This document shows, in pieces, positions 1 through 12,840 of a stretch of 64,000 nucleotides of DNA. The position numbers and the translations under genes are program-made. The stretch covers positions 79,803,212 to 79,867,211 of the forward strand of contig JAVMKO010000009.1 in the NCBI GenBank assembly GCA_032164245.1, written 5' to 3'. Each line of letters opens with the position of its first letter. The stretch's first letter is position 1. This DNA is from Sternotherus odoratus (taxonomy: Eukaryota > Chordata > Testudines > Kinosternidae). The notes under the pieces were generated by a model. The model was given only the letters and a program-made list of their open reading frames with translations, was not told the origin of the DNA and did no database searches.

Positions 1-594
1 CAAAACTTTCGCAAAATTCAAACCAAACCTCCATCAACCTTTTTTTATTTTATTTTAGGTCTGAAACAATTGGATTTTTCTTTTTCATATACTTCTGACA
101 TTCTTAGTTGCAGGCTCTCAACACAAGAATAAACTGTATTCTCCAAAAAAATTCTGCTTTCCTGGAATTTCCAGCACAGTTCTGAAGATCCAAAAGGTCC
201 AAATAACCAAATTTATGGCCCTTTTGAGGTTTCCCCATTCCTAATCTTGATCCTTTAGACCAATATCTTAACCTGCCCAGTTCAGTTTATTGGTTTCTCT
301 ACTATTCTTTGAACTGCCCAAAGACTTAATTAATTTCCACTTTGAAAGATTAAAATGTTGAGGTCTTCCAGGCAAACTGTTAATTTGTAACAAGGTTGCT
401 AAAGCACAAAGTTAATAGAATTTGACCATTGTTCTGGGCTCACTTACACAGTTGTAAATTCAGAGTAATGCCTTTGAAATCAATGGGATCTTACCATCAT
501 AAAATCAGTGTAAAGGAATTCAGAATCAGGCCCTCTCTCTGCTGAGTCTTACTGTAATTCTTATATTATCCATATAATTGAAGTATGGTGATTG

Positions 595-720
595 TTATTG
601 GGACCCACACACATTACTGGGAAATAATATTCCTTTATGGTCAGTGTAATTAGTGCATTGACTGCTATATAAAACTGTTCCATTAGATGTACCTCACATT
701 TTAATACAATTCTGTGCTCT
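595..720. repeat. Diverged direct repeat, copy A
   Basis: About 120 bp resembling 2209-2335 in the same orientation, roughly 85% identical by eye. A 46-bp core (634-679) is identical to 2247-2292. It could be a local duplication or two members of a dispersed family; the sequence alone does not decide. Confidence 0.8.
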
Positions 721-904
721 GCATGCAACTTGTCCTATATATAGCAGTATGTTGAGTACTATGATGAGAATGGAGTTGCCATTTCAGTGCTCAGATATTG
801 CCCTAACTGTGATAGCTAGATAGTCAGGACGATACTACAGTTAATATTAACTATGAAAAACATGTTAAGCAGTAACATTTCTAATGGAGAAAGATTAATC
901 ACTT

Positions 905-1005
905 TGGGACAGATTTACTAAGGTGTTTACCTAAAGACGCAGATAGTGGGGTAGTCTAAAGCACTATCTGCCTTTTAAGTTTGGTCATTGTACTGTGTCG
1001 AGGTA
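905..1005. repeat. Imperfect palindromic dispersed repeat
   Basis: CAGATAGTG at 940-948 pairs perfectly with CACTATCTG about 13 bases downstream, and similarity extends outward through 'ctaaag' and 'cttttaag'. The wording (toward-TTTACCTAAAG, CAGATAG) fits a family of short palindromic elements rich in 'cacctaa' and 'ttaggtg' motifs, also seen at 45225, 50240 and 54185. No coding capacity. Confidence 0.5.
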
Positions 1006-2208
1006 AATGCTACCTGAGTCACACATTTTGATATAATAATCATTTTTTTCCACAACAAGACTCCAAAGGGAAACAAATTATTGTTACTAGACGCTGTACA
1101 TAAACAGAACAAAAAATTCCTGCCCTGAAGATGTTACACTCAAAGTACAAGGTTGAAACATTCAGATTTTGCCTTAAATTTGGATTGCTTTAATCTGCAT
1201 AGCGTTGACAGACTCCCTGTGTTCCATGGAACACGCTGCAGGACTGTGGCTGAAACTTGGGTTCTTGGTCCAAAGTTTGGAAATTGCAAATACAAAAAAT
1301 AAACATGAACATGATCACGGGAATTCTCCTGCCTATTGCCAAACACAGGTGATAACCCCCCGTCCCCATTGTATGTCTATGCAAACACAGCATATGAAGC
1401 CTTGTCCTTACTTAATACGGAAGTAATTCCCAGTGATTACTTGGAGAATGTAATAAACATTATATGATATAGATTTGTATTAATATAATTGATAGATAGA
1501 TAAAATGTAACTTAATCCCCAGGTTTATCAGATGATATTGAATGTACTGTCAGATTACATTACATCAGGGGGGAAAAAGTGTAATCATTAACACCTTGTA
1601 AAACTGCCAGAAGCCCACTCCAGCAGCAGCTGCTTACCCTTTTTGAGCAAGGAAGTTCTTTTTTTGAAACCAGGACACTAATTTTTCAAGCAAGTAATGA
1701 TCCCTAAGTTTCCTTTTAGGTCCTATTACAAAATAAGTTATTTATGATCTGTGTGCGATGCTAAAAGGCATTTGGCATATCACAAGGCCATCCATCACAA
1801 TCAGCTAGCTCCAGTGGAAATGACATAATGTATATGACCTTCTATTTCACCAGAACTGCTTAAGAAATGCTACTAGAAAAACAGTGTAGTGTCTAGACTA
1901 TAGTCTATAGACTTACTCTTCTAGTAACTAGCCAACTGAAAATAAATCAGTGAGTAGTTGAAGTTGATTGGCTTCTTTTATATGAGTGTGCACAGTTCTG
2001 ATATTTTTGTTTTAAAATATAAATTCTCAGTTAAAGAAAATCACTCATATCTTTTATGTCACTGCATCTGAGTGTATGATCAAGAATAACAAAGGCCTTA
2101 AAATGCCTTGTTTGTCAGTGTATCTTGTAAACATATATGCATTGCCAATGAAGATTTTGCTGTTTGGTAGATATTGTCATGCTACAAATCTACCAAAAGG
2201 GAAGGTAT

Positions 2209-2335
2209 CTTTGGGAATCACACACATTATTGGGAAACAATATTATTTTATGGTCAGTGTAATTAGTGCATTGACTGCTATATAAAACTGTTACATAAGA
2301 TGCACACCACAATATACTGCAATTCTTTGTCCAAC
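2209..2335. repeat. Diverged direct repeat, copy B
   Basis: Partner of 595-720, 1.6 kb downstream in the same orientation. The 46-bp exact core is at 2247-2292. The flanks on both sides do not match, so the homology is confined to about 120 bp. Confidence 0.8.
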
Positions 2336-4450
2336 AGGGGCAATATCAGCCTATCCCTATCCCTCTGTGGTCCCTAAGCCAAAGCAATCTCTTTTCAATT
2401 CTCGGTGAACTAGTTATCAGGACTTTGGTAGATCTGGAAAAAGAAGTGCTCCAATTGCCCAGAGTACATGCATTGGATGGGCACACCAGCCTTCTTAAAC
2501 ACTTCCAGCAATGTGTCTCAACATGGGGAGACCAGCTCTGCTGCATGTGAGTAATCGTAGTAACAGCAGGCCCAAAGTGTGCATCTTTGAGGATGCATCG
2601 GCTCCATTTTCCTCCCTTGAAACTGCTCCTGTTAATAGTGCCCTATAAGATGTGTCGCGGCTTTGCCTTTTCCAGCTTTTGTATTGCATGTTATTTTCTG
2701 CACCACTGTTGCATTTCCTTTCGGAGAGCGGGCAAAGAGTAGAAAGCATGTATTTGACTATGTAGCCAAAGAAGCAATTATCAAAGGATGATCTAGTTGT
2801 GTAGCAGGGACAGATGCAGTGTTTTCCCTCTCTCCATGGGTCTGGATATGTTTTTAAAATTCTACATTTCATTGATTTGTCTAACTGGAACTTTAACATG
2901 AATCATCAGGCCTCGATCCCATTTGCAATAGCAAGAGCCCTCAACTGCAATTGTTTCACAAGAGTGCCAGGAAAAGGGGGAAGCTGTGATTTCTACCGAA
3001 ATCCGTAAGAGCTCTGCAGGCAGGAGCCACTGAGTCAGCATAATAAAATCTTAGTCACGCTCCATGTTCTAGGAATGTAAAAGTAAAGCCCTGTTCACCT
3101 TGAATGATGGTTGCGTCTGCCACTCGGCACATACTTAGAGGAGTCCATAGCTGGCTGGAATCTTGTCAAAACAGTTTTCCATCACAAAAGGTCATTTTGA
3201 CTAAAAAATGTTGGTGGGTGAAAGAAATTTCATTTAGACAAACTGTCATTTTGAAAAAAGTTAGGACAGGGCAGTGGGGGTGGGGTGGGGAGGAAGACTG
3301 AAATTTTTGAAAATATCCAGTTTTGATTTTTTTTTTTTTGGTTGAAAAGTTTTGGAAAAACTTGAAATTTCTTTGATTATCAAAAAATTAAAAAGTATCA
3401 TGAAATACTGCAAGTTTAACTAAACAAAACAATTCAAATCACCTGAAATGGTTTTGGGGGGATGGGTGGCATTTCATTTCATGAAAAAAATAGAATTTTT
3501 GCCTTTTTCCCCTGATTTCATTTTTTTTCATTGCGAGAGGGACAGACCGGCTGTAGCCATTAGGAACATAGAAACACAATTAATTTTAAAACAAACTCAG
3601 GGACGGGACTGCTGGAGCCTCCGAAAACTCCAACCACAAGCAAACATTCCACCTGGGACTCTCTTACATTTCACATACTCCGCTTTGTTGACGGGGTGCT
3701 CCGTACTTTACCAGCATTTAGAACTAACTCCTCATTATTCTGAGGCACTCTTATCCTGTCCACTTCCGCTCTCAGATATGTCCTGGAGAAATATATATGG
3801 CTAGTGAGGACATTATTTTTCCTTCCTTTACAACACCTACTGCTGTTCATATCTACAAATAAAAAAATGTGTATATTGATAGAAAATGCAAATAAACCTG
3901 CTTAACCCCCCCTCCCCACCACCACCACTGTGGCTTCATACTACAGTAATTTGAATCGGGGCACAGAGCACCACTTGGAGGAAATAAAAATTTACTTTCT
4001 TATTCTTAGCTCTTGTTCTTCCTACAAAACTTTGTTTCATGACACCTGGAAAGCCAAAAATCAAGGGCTCCTTTATATCTCTTTCCCTTCTAGCATATGA
4101 ATTGTGCTAAATTAATGGAAAGCAACTCATTCAGACAGGTACTTTTATGTATGTTTTAACTTGCCTCAAAGGAAACAGTCATTTTCCCATCAAGATGGAA
4201 TAAAGGAAGACAAAAAGAACGAGGGACAGTGAGAGATGCTGCCATGCTAAGATTGGTCCCTTGGCTCCTGATCTATTTGCAATAAATAACACACAAATTA
4301 CACCTTTGATTTTAATTGGATTTTGCATGGCAAGACAAATGCACAGTGATACTTTACAACACTGTACGTTTTAATAAATCACCGGATAGCAGAGATTTTT
4401 AAAAATATTTCTTTAAAATAATAATGTCCTGAGCACATTTTTGAGGCGGG

Positions 4451-4468
4451 GTGTGTGTGTGTGTGTGT
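4451..4468. repeat. (GT)9 microsatellite
   Basis: Nine uninterrupted GT units. Confidence 0.95.
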
Positions 4469-5560
4469 CTCCTTTTAAGTGCCTGACATGACAGATTGTT
4501 TTGTCATTTCTGATCAGGTTATTCTGTGCAATGTCATGGCCGATTATCTCTTTTGACGCAACAGAAGCTGATACAAGAGTGCTTTTCTTAAACTGGGTAC
4601 AAGCTGCTGGATGTATAATACCCATGGCAACTGCAGGTCACCAGGAAGCTCCTGTGCATCATTGCTTTCAATTGCTCTGAACAGCTCAAGAAAGAAAGAA
4701 AAAACTTCAGTTAAAAATAAGAACGATTTCTGAAGACAGAACTTTCAAAGTCATTTCGTGCTAGTGCCTTAGCAATGTAATAAAAGTCTTCTGCAGTCAC
4801 TGCTTTCAGAGACGCTGGTATTGATATTCTCTCGTGTCTCTTTTTACGGTAGTAGACCTTAATCGGTAAAATCTCTTTTAATAAATATATAGTTTGTGCC
4901 ACAGTACTGGTTGGGAACATGAAATCGATTTGTATGGTTAGGAAGCTACTGAACTCCCTTATTACGGGGCTGATCTAAAGGTCACTGGGCCACCGAAGTC
5001 AAGTGAAATATTCCCATTAACTCCAGGTGGCTTGGGATCAGTCTCCAACTCTGTATCCTACAACCTGATCTTTTTGTTGATCAGTAAGGATCAGCTGGAT
5101 TTTCACTAGATTGTTAAATCCACAAGGATCCACCCATGTGGCTCAGATTGTCGGATTGGAGCCTACCTCATAAACTAACAAAAAGTGAAATATATAGTTC
5201 AATTACATTAAATTTGTGTTGGTTGCTTACAATAATAAAGCATTATGACATATGCAAACGGCAAGTCCATGCAGAACAATTACGGTGCCCAGGCATTAGC
5301 GAGAATCTTCCTGAGTCCAAGATTTGCTTGTATTTTAAACTAAAATGGCCAGAACCATTATAGCAGATGTGCCATATTTCCCTCTCCACACTCCCCACCA
5401 GCACCCTGATGGTCTATCACAGAAGGTGGTCCATTAAAATAGTTATGAATGAGGACCATGAAAAATCACTAGTGCAGCTAGATTGACTTCCTGATTTATT
5501 CTGCTGCTGGGAGCACAGAATCAGGTTCGTAAGCTTCTTTTTCCTATCTCCAGGAAAGAG

Positions 5561-5582
5561 TAGATAGATAGATAGATAGATA
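5561..5582. repeat. (TAGA)n microsatellite
   Basis: About five TAGA units in tandem. Confidence 0.95.
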
Positions 5583-8039
5583 CTTTGTTTTAAATAAAAA
5601 CTATGGGCCAGATCATCAGCCGAAGGTACCAAGCCAAGTTACACCAGCTGAGAAACTGGTCCCTTGTTTGTTAATAATCATGTTATTTATTGGTTTGACA
5701 AATGAGTATTTGTTTAATCTCCATCAGTTTCCAGTGTGCCAACAGTGAGCTCCCTATTATAGAATATAAGCTTCTAGGGGCAGGGACAATCTCTTCATTT
5801 CTGTTTGTAACGTACCCAGCCTAAGAGAGCACACACACTACAGCTGGGATACTAATCAGGATTTGAATATAAACAGTATGCAAATGGTTTGTAATTTGGC
5901 ACAGCCAAAGCAGTACTGCATGAAGTCTCCATGCATGCTTTTTTCCAAAGATGTTTGTCAGTGTTTCAAACCAAAACGTAGAGCGTATTGCAAAACACTC
6001 AGTACATTAATGTTCTGTGCGTGACATCAGTACCCATAAAACTTGTTCCTCAATTTATTCTGCAAATGCAACACAACAGTATTATGAAAGTAACTCTATA
6101 TTTATAATACTGACACTTAACACTTCCACACTGTTGCATCAAGCACCACACACACTCCTTAACATTTTTAAAACTTAGTAGTAATCTTAACTAATAGAGT
6201 TGGTCTTTTTTTATTTGTTCATTGCAAATAACTTAGCTGATGAATCTGGGCATTTTTCTTAGAATAAGTTAGGTATTCACAAATAATTATTTTCCCATTA
6301 TTTGACCAGCCCTACTCATTAATTAAGTATTCTCTTTTTTTAAAAAAAATATATGCATATTATTATATGCTCATGATTTACAGCCAAGAGAACAAGACAG
6401 TCACAAAGCAAAGTGCATCACTACATGAACAATTCTTTGGACCCAAGTAAAAATACACACTAGCACGCAGAAGAGTCTACTGATTTGCCACTGATTCTCC
6501 TGTACCTGTAAAAAGAGAAGTTTCTTTCCACCTTCTCCTAGGATTTTACCTCACTCTTTTTCCTAACTTGGGAGAATATCCGCAGGCAATGTCTTTGAAG
6601 TGCTGTACTTGAGGCAAGATTTCTGTTGCAGGCAGGATATGGTTTAACTGAAGCTGTTTTTTCTTCCATTGACATTCCCACTGGACTACCTGCTTCTGGG
6701 AGGTTACGGTGTGCTGTCACTGGCGGGTTTCTTTAACAGTGAGCTTCCCATTGGGGTGAAATCTGTGCAATGTGCTGCCGGGGTGCACCCCTAAAGTGGG
6801 ACATGGCTCAAGAGGATTATACCTGGTAAAAGGCTGTCTGCTTGAGAGGCAGGTTGCCAGCATGAAGAAATTGGGAGAGAAGCTACATTATTAAGGGAAA
6901 GAAGAAGAGGAGAAATCCTTATTTTGAAACTTTGACACTTTTGATGCTGAAGCACTTCCGCTTTTATTGTTACAGCAGAGAAGAGAAAATTTGTCACATG
7001 GAGTGCGATAAGAGGTAGCTTTTTGGGGGGAGGGAACAAAGCCTTATTTTCCATGGTTGCCTCCTTTGGGGACTTAACATTTCTAATTTTTAACTTCAGC
7101 TAGTCTCCTGTGTTGGTACTTCCTTTGTGTTCAGCTAACTGACTTGGAAGGAGAACAAAGTGTTGATCCATTATGCCACCAAAGTCCTATAAGCAGTTAA
7201 CAATCCTAGTTAATACAGTCAAGACAGTTTCATGTTCACACTCCTAGAGGCAGGCAACCAAAGTTTGAGTTCACTCATCAACTCATCTTGCTCCCTTGTG
7301 CACTGTTAGGTTTCCCAATAGAAACTCTGGGAAGCCTGATTCCTCCACAAACTGTGATACACACAATTAAATCCATGGAAGTACGGGTATTGCAGAAACT
7401 TAAAGCACTTCCTCCTCCCAGGAAATTGTACTCGGAAAAGTAGGAGTAGACTAGATGATGTTAATTCTGCACTAGTTTGATTCCTATAATCCTTCATATT
7501 ACATCAGTAAATGTTCTGCAGTGCATTAAAAAAAATAACAATGCAGTTTTACTAATAAGAAACCTCACTACAAATATCTGTTGTTCCCTTGTTGCTGAGA
7601 AATGGGGTGAGACAGACAGACAAAGCTTGTGCCTGAGAAATTTTTAGATTAGTAAACTATTCAAGTGAGAAGTAGCAAAGTTTTACTGCACTAACCTTTG
7701 TACAATGTACTGCACTATAAACATAGCTGGGTTGGCTAATAAAAACTACAGGTATTGTAGTGTTTATTTTTCATAATTAAAATGAGATTGTGGTACTGCT
7801 CCAAAAAGCTGCTGATTATTAGTACACTGTAAAAATTGTTTTCTCATGGCACCACAGGCCATGTGGCTTACAAAATAACAGTAGAAAGGGTTTTACCAGA
7901 TTAATTTGGGGCAGAGGAAGAATGAGGGTTTCTAGTGTGGGAAAACTGAGCTGGAACAACAAGGAGGTGTAATTTCCCCATCCATTATTACTATTATTAT
8001 ATTTGTATTGCAGTAAGACATCCACAAATGGAGATTGGG

Positions 8040-8315
8040 GCCGTATTGTGCTGAGAACATAGTGAGAAACAGTCCCTGTTCTGAAGAGCTTACAAGCCAA
8101 AGAGTCAATAAAGACAAAGTTATCCTCATTGTACTGACAGGAACCCATAGCACAGAGGAGACAGATTTGCCCAGGTGTTGTTCCACCAAAGCTGTGGGCA
8201 CTCAGGTTCTGAAAGATCAGCCTCCCCCCCCCCCCCAAACCTCCCGGAGAATTACAGGAAGATTGTGGCAAATCTGAGAATTGAACCCACGTCTCCAGAG
8301 TTCCTTCACACACGT
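8040..8315 (-). mobile_element. SINE/LINE-derived composite repeat, reverse orientation
   Basis: Starts with 'cagtccctgttctgaagagc' followed by 'ttacaa', a segment repeated in worn form at 1105, 41160 and 46530. It continues through 'cagaggagacagatttgccc' and ends with 'attgaacccacgtctcc', the reverse complement of a tRNA-like B-box region. This is the usual look of a tRNA-derived (CORE/MIR-like) SINE on the minus strand joined to a LINE-type tail. A 14-base C run at about 8223-8236 interrupts it. Confidence 0.5.
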
Positions 8316-8405
8316 TTAAATGTTTTGAACACAAAAATCAACGTTCCACTCCAAAGGGACTGATCCAAAGCCAGCTGAAGCCAATGGAAAGACTCGTATC
8401 ACTTT

Positions 8406-8618
8406 GGGTACGTCTTCACTACCCGCAAGACTGGTGGGTAGTGATCGATCTATTGGGAATCGATTTATTGCATCTATTGTAGATGTGATAAATCGATCCC
8501 TGAGTGCACTCCGCAAGAGGTGGAAGCCGAGTCGACGGGGGAGCAGCAGCGGTCAACTCGCTGCCATATGGATGGCCAAGTAAGTCGCCCTAAGATACGT
8601 TGACTTCAGCTACGCTAT
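8406..8618 (+). mobile_element. Harbinger-like MITE, 3'-truncated copy
   Basis: Begins GGGTACGTCTTCACTACC, matching the terminal repeat of the complete copy at 9914. It then follows the same order of internal blocks: gtcgac-ggggga, 'taagtcg', 'cttcagctacg'. The first internal hairpin is kept but with different bases (arms near 8462-8476 and 8480-8494). The copy stops in the middle of the third hairpin, so the right terminal repeat is missing. No coding capacity. Confidence 0.75.
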
Positions 8619-9239
8619 TGAAAGACTCCACTAAACATGCTGTGGACCACGTGTCTTTCTGGGGCTCACTGGGAGTATGCCATTTGCCATACAGCAAGAT
8701 CCACTTAAAGCTTCAGCAGGTCTAAATTTGTAAAGAGTAAAAAAAAAAGCAGAACAAAGATAAAAGTATGAACAAGGACACATCACTTTCAGTCAAACAG
8801 AGTTGGATGCTGGCAGGTGGCTTTCAAGTTTATTTTAAAAAATGAAAAGACTCCCTTTGATTTATCAAAGGCCGAGAAAGGAAGGGGTGATTTGCTCATG
8901 GCTAAAAATTGTACTTATGGTCAGCAAATGGACAGATTTTACTTTCCTGATTTAGGATCAGATGATTCATAGAGATGAATAGGGAACTATTTTAGGGTTT
9001 TTCTACATATGGAGTTGTTCTTGATTAACTGTCCCTGAATATTCTGGAAGAAGAGTGTCCACACAGAAAGTTCATCAGCAGCAATTAATCAAGCAGGAAT
9101 GGTTAATCAGGAGCAACATCACAGGCAGACAAATCTTAGTTAAAGACTTCAAGGTGCAGAGAATCTGCCTGAGTGGGCCTGGAATTTGATGCTTGCTGAA
9201 TTCCAGTGGGCATGGTTATCATTGTACCTCTGTCCCAGG

Positions 9240-9435
9240 GCTGAGTCAGGAGTTAGAGGCGCACATCTCGGCTAAATGACTGATTGACTTGCCCAAGGTC
9301 ACACAAACTTACCCCTGCATCTATTTCCCCACTGTAAAATGAGGATCCCAATAGTGTTCTCATCTATCTCACAAGAGTGTTGGGAGGCATATTGCCTTAT
9401 ATTAAAAAAACACTTTGAGGTACACAGAAGGAAGT
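9240..9435 (+). mobile_element. tRNA-derived SINE remnant (CORE/MIR-like)
   Basis: Contains 'gacttgcccaaggtcacaca', then 'tatttccccactgtaaaatg', then 'ctcacaagagtgttgggagg', then a 'cactttgaggta' tail. These are the hallmark blocks of MIR/CORE-type SINEs in amniotes. The 5' tRNA part is missing or worn. Confidence 0.6.
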
Positions 9436-9439
9436 GCCA

Positions 9440-9525
9440 ACAATGATGAGTCAGATCCTCAGCTGGGGTAAGTCAACAAAGTTCCTGTAAAATTAATGGA
9501 ACTATGCAAATTTACAGAAGTTGGG
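9440..9525. repeat. Palindromic dispersed repeat fragment
   Basis: 'gtcagatcctcagctggggt' begins it and 'atgcaaatttacagaag' ends it. This matches the worn 'CAGCTGGTGTAAAT ... ATTTACACCAGCTG' palindromic pattern that is clearest at 54811-54970. Confidence 0.4.
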
Positions 9526-9796
9526 GAGCTGGCTCCTTGGCATTCCCCAGTCACTTCCAGTATTCTCCATTACACTATCATGCTCGCATTATGATGGGGA
9601 GGCAGAGGGTGGGAACAATACACTCAAGAGCCTTCTTTTATTGCCTCTATTTTATAAATCCTGGGCCAAATCCTTCACTGGTGGTACATGGAGATACACA
9701 ATTGACACCAGCTGCTCCATTGCTCTATCACCTCCCCCCCCCACACACATTCATCAGAACTACTGTTTAAATTATATCCTTCATCCCTATTCAAAG

Positions 9797-9900
9797 GAAC
9801 ATAGGGATTGCCAGACTGGATCAGACCTGAGTCCCATCCAGTCCAGTATTCTGCCTTTGACAATTGTCAGTACCTGCTGCTACAGAGGAAGGTGTAAGTA
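9797..9900 (-). mobile_element. CR1 LINE 3'-end fragment, old copy
   Basis: 'gaacatagggattgccagac' then 'tggatcagacc...gtccagtattctg' is the reverse complement of a CR1 3' untranslated end. It is more diverged than the copies at 32424 and 36643. Only about 100 bp remain. Confidence 0.65.
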
Positions 9901-9913
9901 TCATTCAGTATTA

Positions 9914-10215
9914 GGGTAGGTCTTCACTACCTCCGAATTGGCGGGTAGCCATTGATCTTCTGGCGATTGATTTCTCGCGTCTTATGAAGACGCGAGAAAT
10001 CGATCGCTCACGGCGCCCCTGTCAACTCTGGAACTCCAGCTTGCCGGGAGGCGCAAGCTGGAGTCGACGGGGGAGCGTGCCGCCGACCGCCGCCGCCTTG
10101 AGGACGAGCGGTAAGTCGGCTGCAGATACGCAAACTTCAGCTACGTGATTCACGTAGCTGAAGTTGTGTATCTGCAGTTGATCCCCACCCCCCACCCCAT
10201 AGTGGAGACCAGCCC
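9914..10215 (+). mobile_element. Complete Harbinger-like MITE, 302 bp
   Basis: The element is bounded by TTA on both sides (9911-9913 and 10216-10218). Its terminal inverted repeats are GGGTAGGTCTTCACTAC on the left and, reverse-complemented, GGGCTGGTCTCCACTA on the right. A 3-bp TWA target duplication is typical of PIF/Harbinger transposons. There is no coding capacity, so it depends on a transposase elsewhere. Inside are three strong hairpins: arms 9969-9983/9987-10001 (15 bp, perfect), 10033-10044/10053-10064 (12 bp, perfect), and 10120-10148/10150-10177 (about 28 bp, near-perfect). It is CpG-rich against AT-rich surroundings. The superfamily assignment is inferred from termini and target site only. 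Confidence 0.8.
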
Positions 10216-10218
10216 TTA

Positions 10219-12840
10219 GATGTGGGATAACCTACCCTCTTCATTAAGATCTCCTCCTAATCTCTAATCGTTCAAGATCTTAATCTTAAGTAGGAGGTCT
10301 CAAAAAGGTTTATTTTCCCTCCACATATTTAAACAAGTCTTAAAGTCAAATCCTGACATGACTCCTTAGCCCATTGATAGGTCCAGGTGCGATTTATTAA
10401 TTTATAGAGTTGCTATTTAAAGGGGGGGGGGAGATGCAATTCAATCTGCTGTGACTGTTGCAGGAGGACAAGCCCTATTCTTTATTATGTAAATTTTGAG
10501 TGTACTTTCTAACATCATTAAGTATGTTATTCATGTGGCGCTAGTCTGAAAATTGTAAACAATTGTTACATTTATTTTTTGTTATGTGCTTTTAAAGCAA
10601 ATCTGGCTTCATTTTAAAGGATCAAGGTAAGTGCTAGTGAAGTAAGAGGGACAAAGTCACTGCCCCAGACAGTTGGCTACACCATTGAATCCCAGGGGTG
10701 CAGGCCTCTAGCAGAAACCTGTAGCTGTGATGCAGTGACAATCCCTACAGAGTCCCCTCTATAAACTAGTTTACTATGGAGTTAGGTAGCAGCAGTTCCA
10801 CTTCTACCCTCCCCAGGAATTGGGTCCCCTCTTCCATCCCCATGGAGCAAATCAAGCCCAAATATTTGACTTTCAGCACCTGGTCAGGTTTATTTTTCTC
10901 CCCACAAGCATCAAGAGAAAAGTATAGTCATTCACTCTCAAAAAAGATTTCCCATTTCCATGGCAACATTGGCTCACTATTTAATACATGGTGGGTGCTG
11001 ACATCTCAAATTAAATATGGCAAGATCTGCATATGACTCAGGCAATACCAGTAGCTCAGCTTTGTGTTACAGTGAATGCCTATAATAGAAATCGAGACTA
11101 TAAAACTTAACAGCCCTTCTGGAACTGTTACTATGGTTTCCAGTGTCAAGATCTATTCCCAACTATTTTTAAGTCTTAGCTTATTGATTTACTAGACCTA
11201 AGAGTGGGTGGCGTGTATGCGTGCACAGGAAATCCCTATGTTATAACATCTCTGGAGTTTCTGACTGAAAATCTTCTTGTGGGGAAGGTGATGCAGAGAC
11301 TCATGTTATAAACCAACATTGCCTCCTCAAGCCATCTTTTTTCTGTCCAAAAAATGGAGAAATTAATCTACACTACACACGGAAGTCAAAAAATAATTGA
11401 GAAATTGAGCGAGTTTTTGCATTTGCAAGTTTTTGGCAGCCTGGGGTGTGTTGCAGATGTGGCTGTTTTAGGTTCAGTTGTGGTCATTCTGAAAGGATGG
11501 AAGTCCTCAACTCAGCTCAACAAAGGCTGTAGAGTAGACTTGGTTATACATAGACAGCTCGTTAGACACATCTCCTTCCAATGAAATGTTTGGCTTAGTG
11601 TATTGGTTTGCATTTTATTGTCATTGAACTGGGTTTGGACCCTTTGATTAAAAGAAAAAAAAAATCAATGGCACAAATTGACCCTAAACATTGATCAAAG
11701 TATTCTTAGCAGCCTCTGAATAATTATGAGCATGGACCAGTGCCACTGATGTGAGCCACACCCCAGGTTATAAGCATTCTCCTCTTTTACGTTATTTTGC
11801 TTATTACTAGATGGACTTAGCTTTAATTATGGTCCTAAGAACGTGGAAGAAAGTTTCACCACATCGGGAAGAGACCCAATTCCAGCCCTTCTCCTCCCTT
11901 GTTCCAGCTGTGAAGCCCACTCCCAAATGTTGCATACTCCTCACCTCCTCCAGGCTCAGCTCCATGACTATCTTGTTGTGGGGGTCAGGGTGAAATCTAA
12001 ACTCCCCCCCCCATTTTCCTCCCACCTGCACCTGATGGAGATGGAGTGGTGATCACATGGGATCTTGTGCTCCACAGACACCTGACTCCAGGGTCAGGGG
12101 AGGCAACATAAGAAGAGAAAGTCATATTTACAGTCATATTAGGGCAAACCATGATCTGTCCCATAACAAATAACGGAATAATGAAATTAACTAAGTTGAA
12201 AGAGACAGAAAGAGAACATCTTTATACACCAGTATTTTTACATACATTAAAAATACATTCATAGATGCCAAAAGAGGATTTAGGTTTTAAATTTCAGGCC
12301 AGCCTAGAGTCATTAATCTATAACTACTGGGATCAAGGCCCATGCTGCCTTTCCTCATTCACTTTACTTGCTCCTTTGACTGCAGGATTGGGGGTAAAGC
12401 ATGACAGACCTTAGATTACAGAATAACTTTTTGTGAAATTTATCCAAATTAGGCTGTAGCCAGTCAAACGTTACTAGTTGCCTTACATTTAATATATCAA
12501 ACATCTTATCATTTCTGATTTAGTAAGTCTAGGAACACTTTGTGGCAAGCTTTGAAACACAGTAACTATGACTATAGCAAAACATGTGCCCCGTTAAGAG
12601 AAACATATGCATTACATCAAATAGTGAAAGCAGCATGGTAAGCATAAAAGAAATGGGTGCTAGGAGATTATGGAGAAAAAAAGCCAGAAATTAAGAATAT
12701 ACATCTCACTAATCTTGTAAATATCTACCTGGAATTATGGCAAATAGAATAATGGACACCATTGCCAGAAACAAAATACACCATGTGACGTTTCTTCGTG
12801 TGGCAATTTAAGCACCATAGATATGCACAGCCTAAGGTTG
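10219..12840. other. Non-coding block, nothing recognised
   Basis: Only short overlapping open frames without domains. Homopolymer runs (G at 10424, A at 11653, C at 12005) are present. No repeat family or exon is recognised with confidence. Confidence 0.55.

Larger units (their letters stand above)
1..8039. other. Non-coding AT-rich block, no gene recognised
   Basis: No reading frame here shows a recognisable domain or plausible exon structure; the open frames are short and overlap on both strands. The block holds the direct-repeat pair at 595-720 and 2209-2335, a palindromic repeat at 905-1005, two short microsatellites, and weak repeat remnants. One remnant at about 1105-1160 resembles the 'cctgccctgaag...ttac' segment also seen near 8060, 41160 and 46530. 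Palindromic-family remnants lie near 475-530, 4970-5050 and 5610-5650. A T-rich and A-rich stretch at 3300-3540 may be another worn palindromic repeat. The rest looks unique. Confidence 0.6.

Noticed and set aside
1890..1916. 12-bp perfect palindrome AGTCTATAGACT
   Set aside because: Isolated and short; expected by chance at this scale.
3448..3804. 118-residue plus-strand frame as a possible exon
   Set aside because: No homology recognised and no convincing splice context.
7819..8334. 171-residue minus-strand frame
   Set aside because: It overlaps the SINE/LINE composite and a C-run; no recognisable protein.
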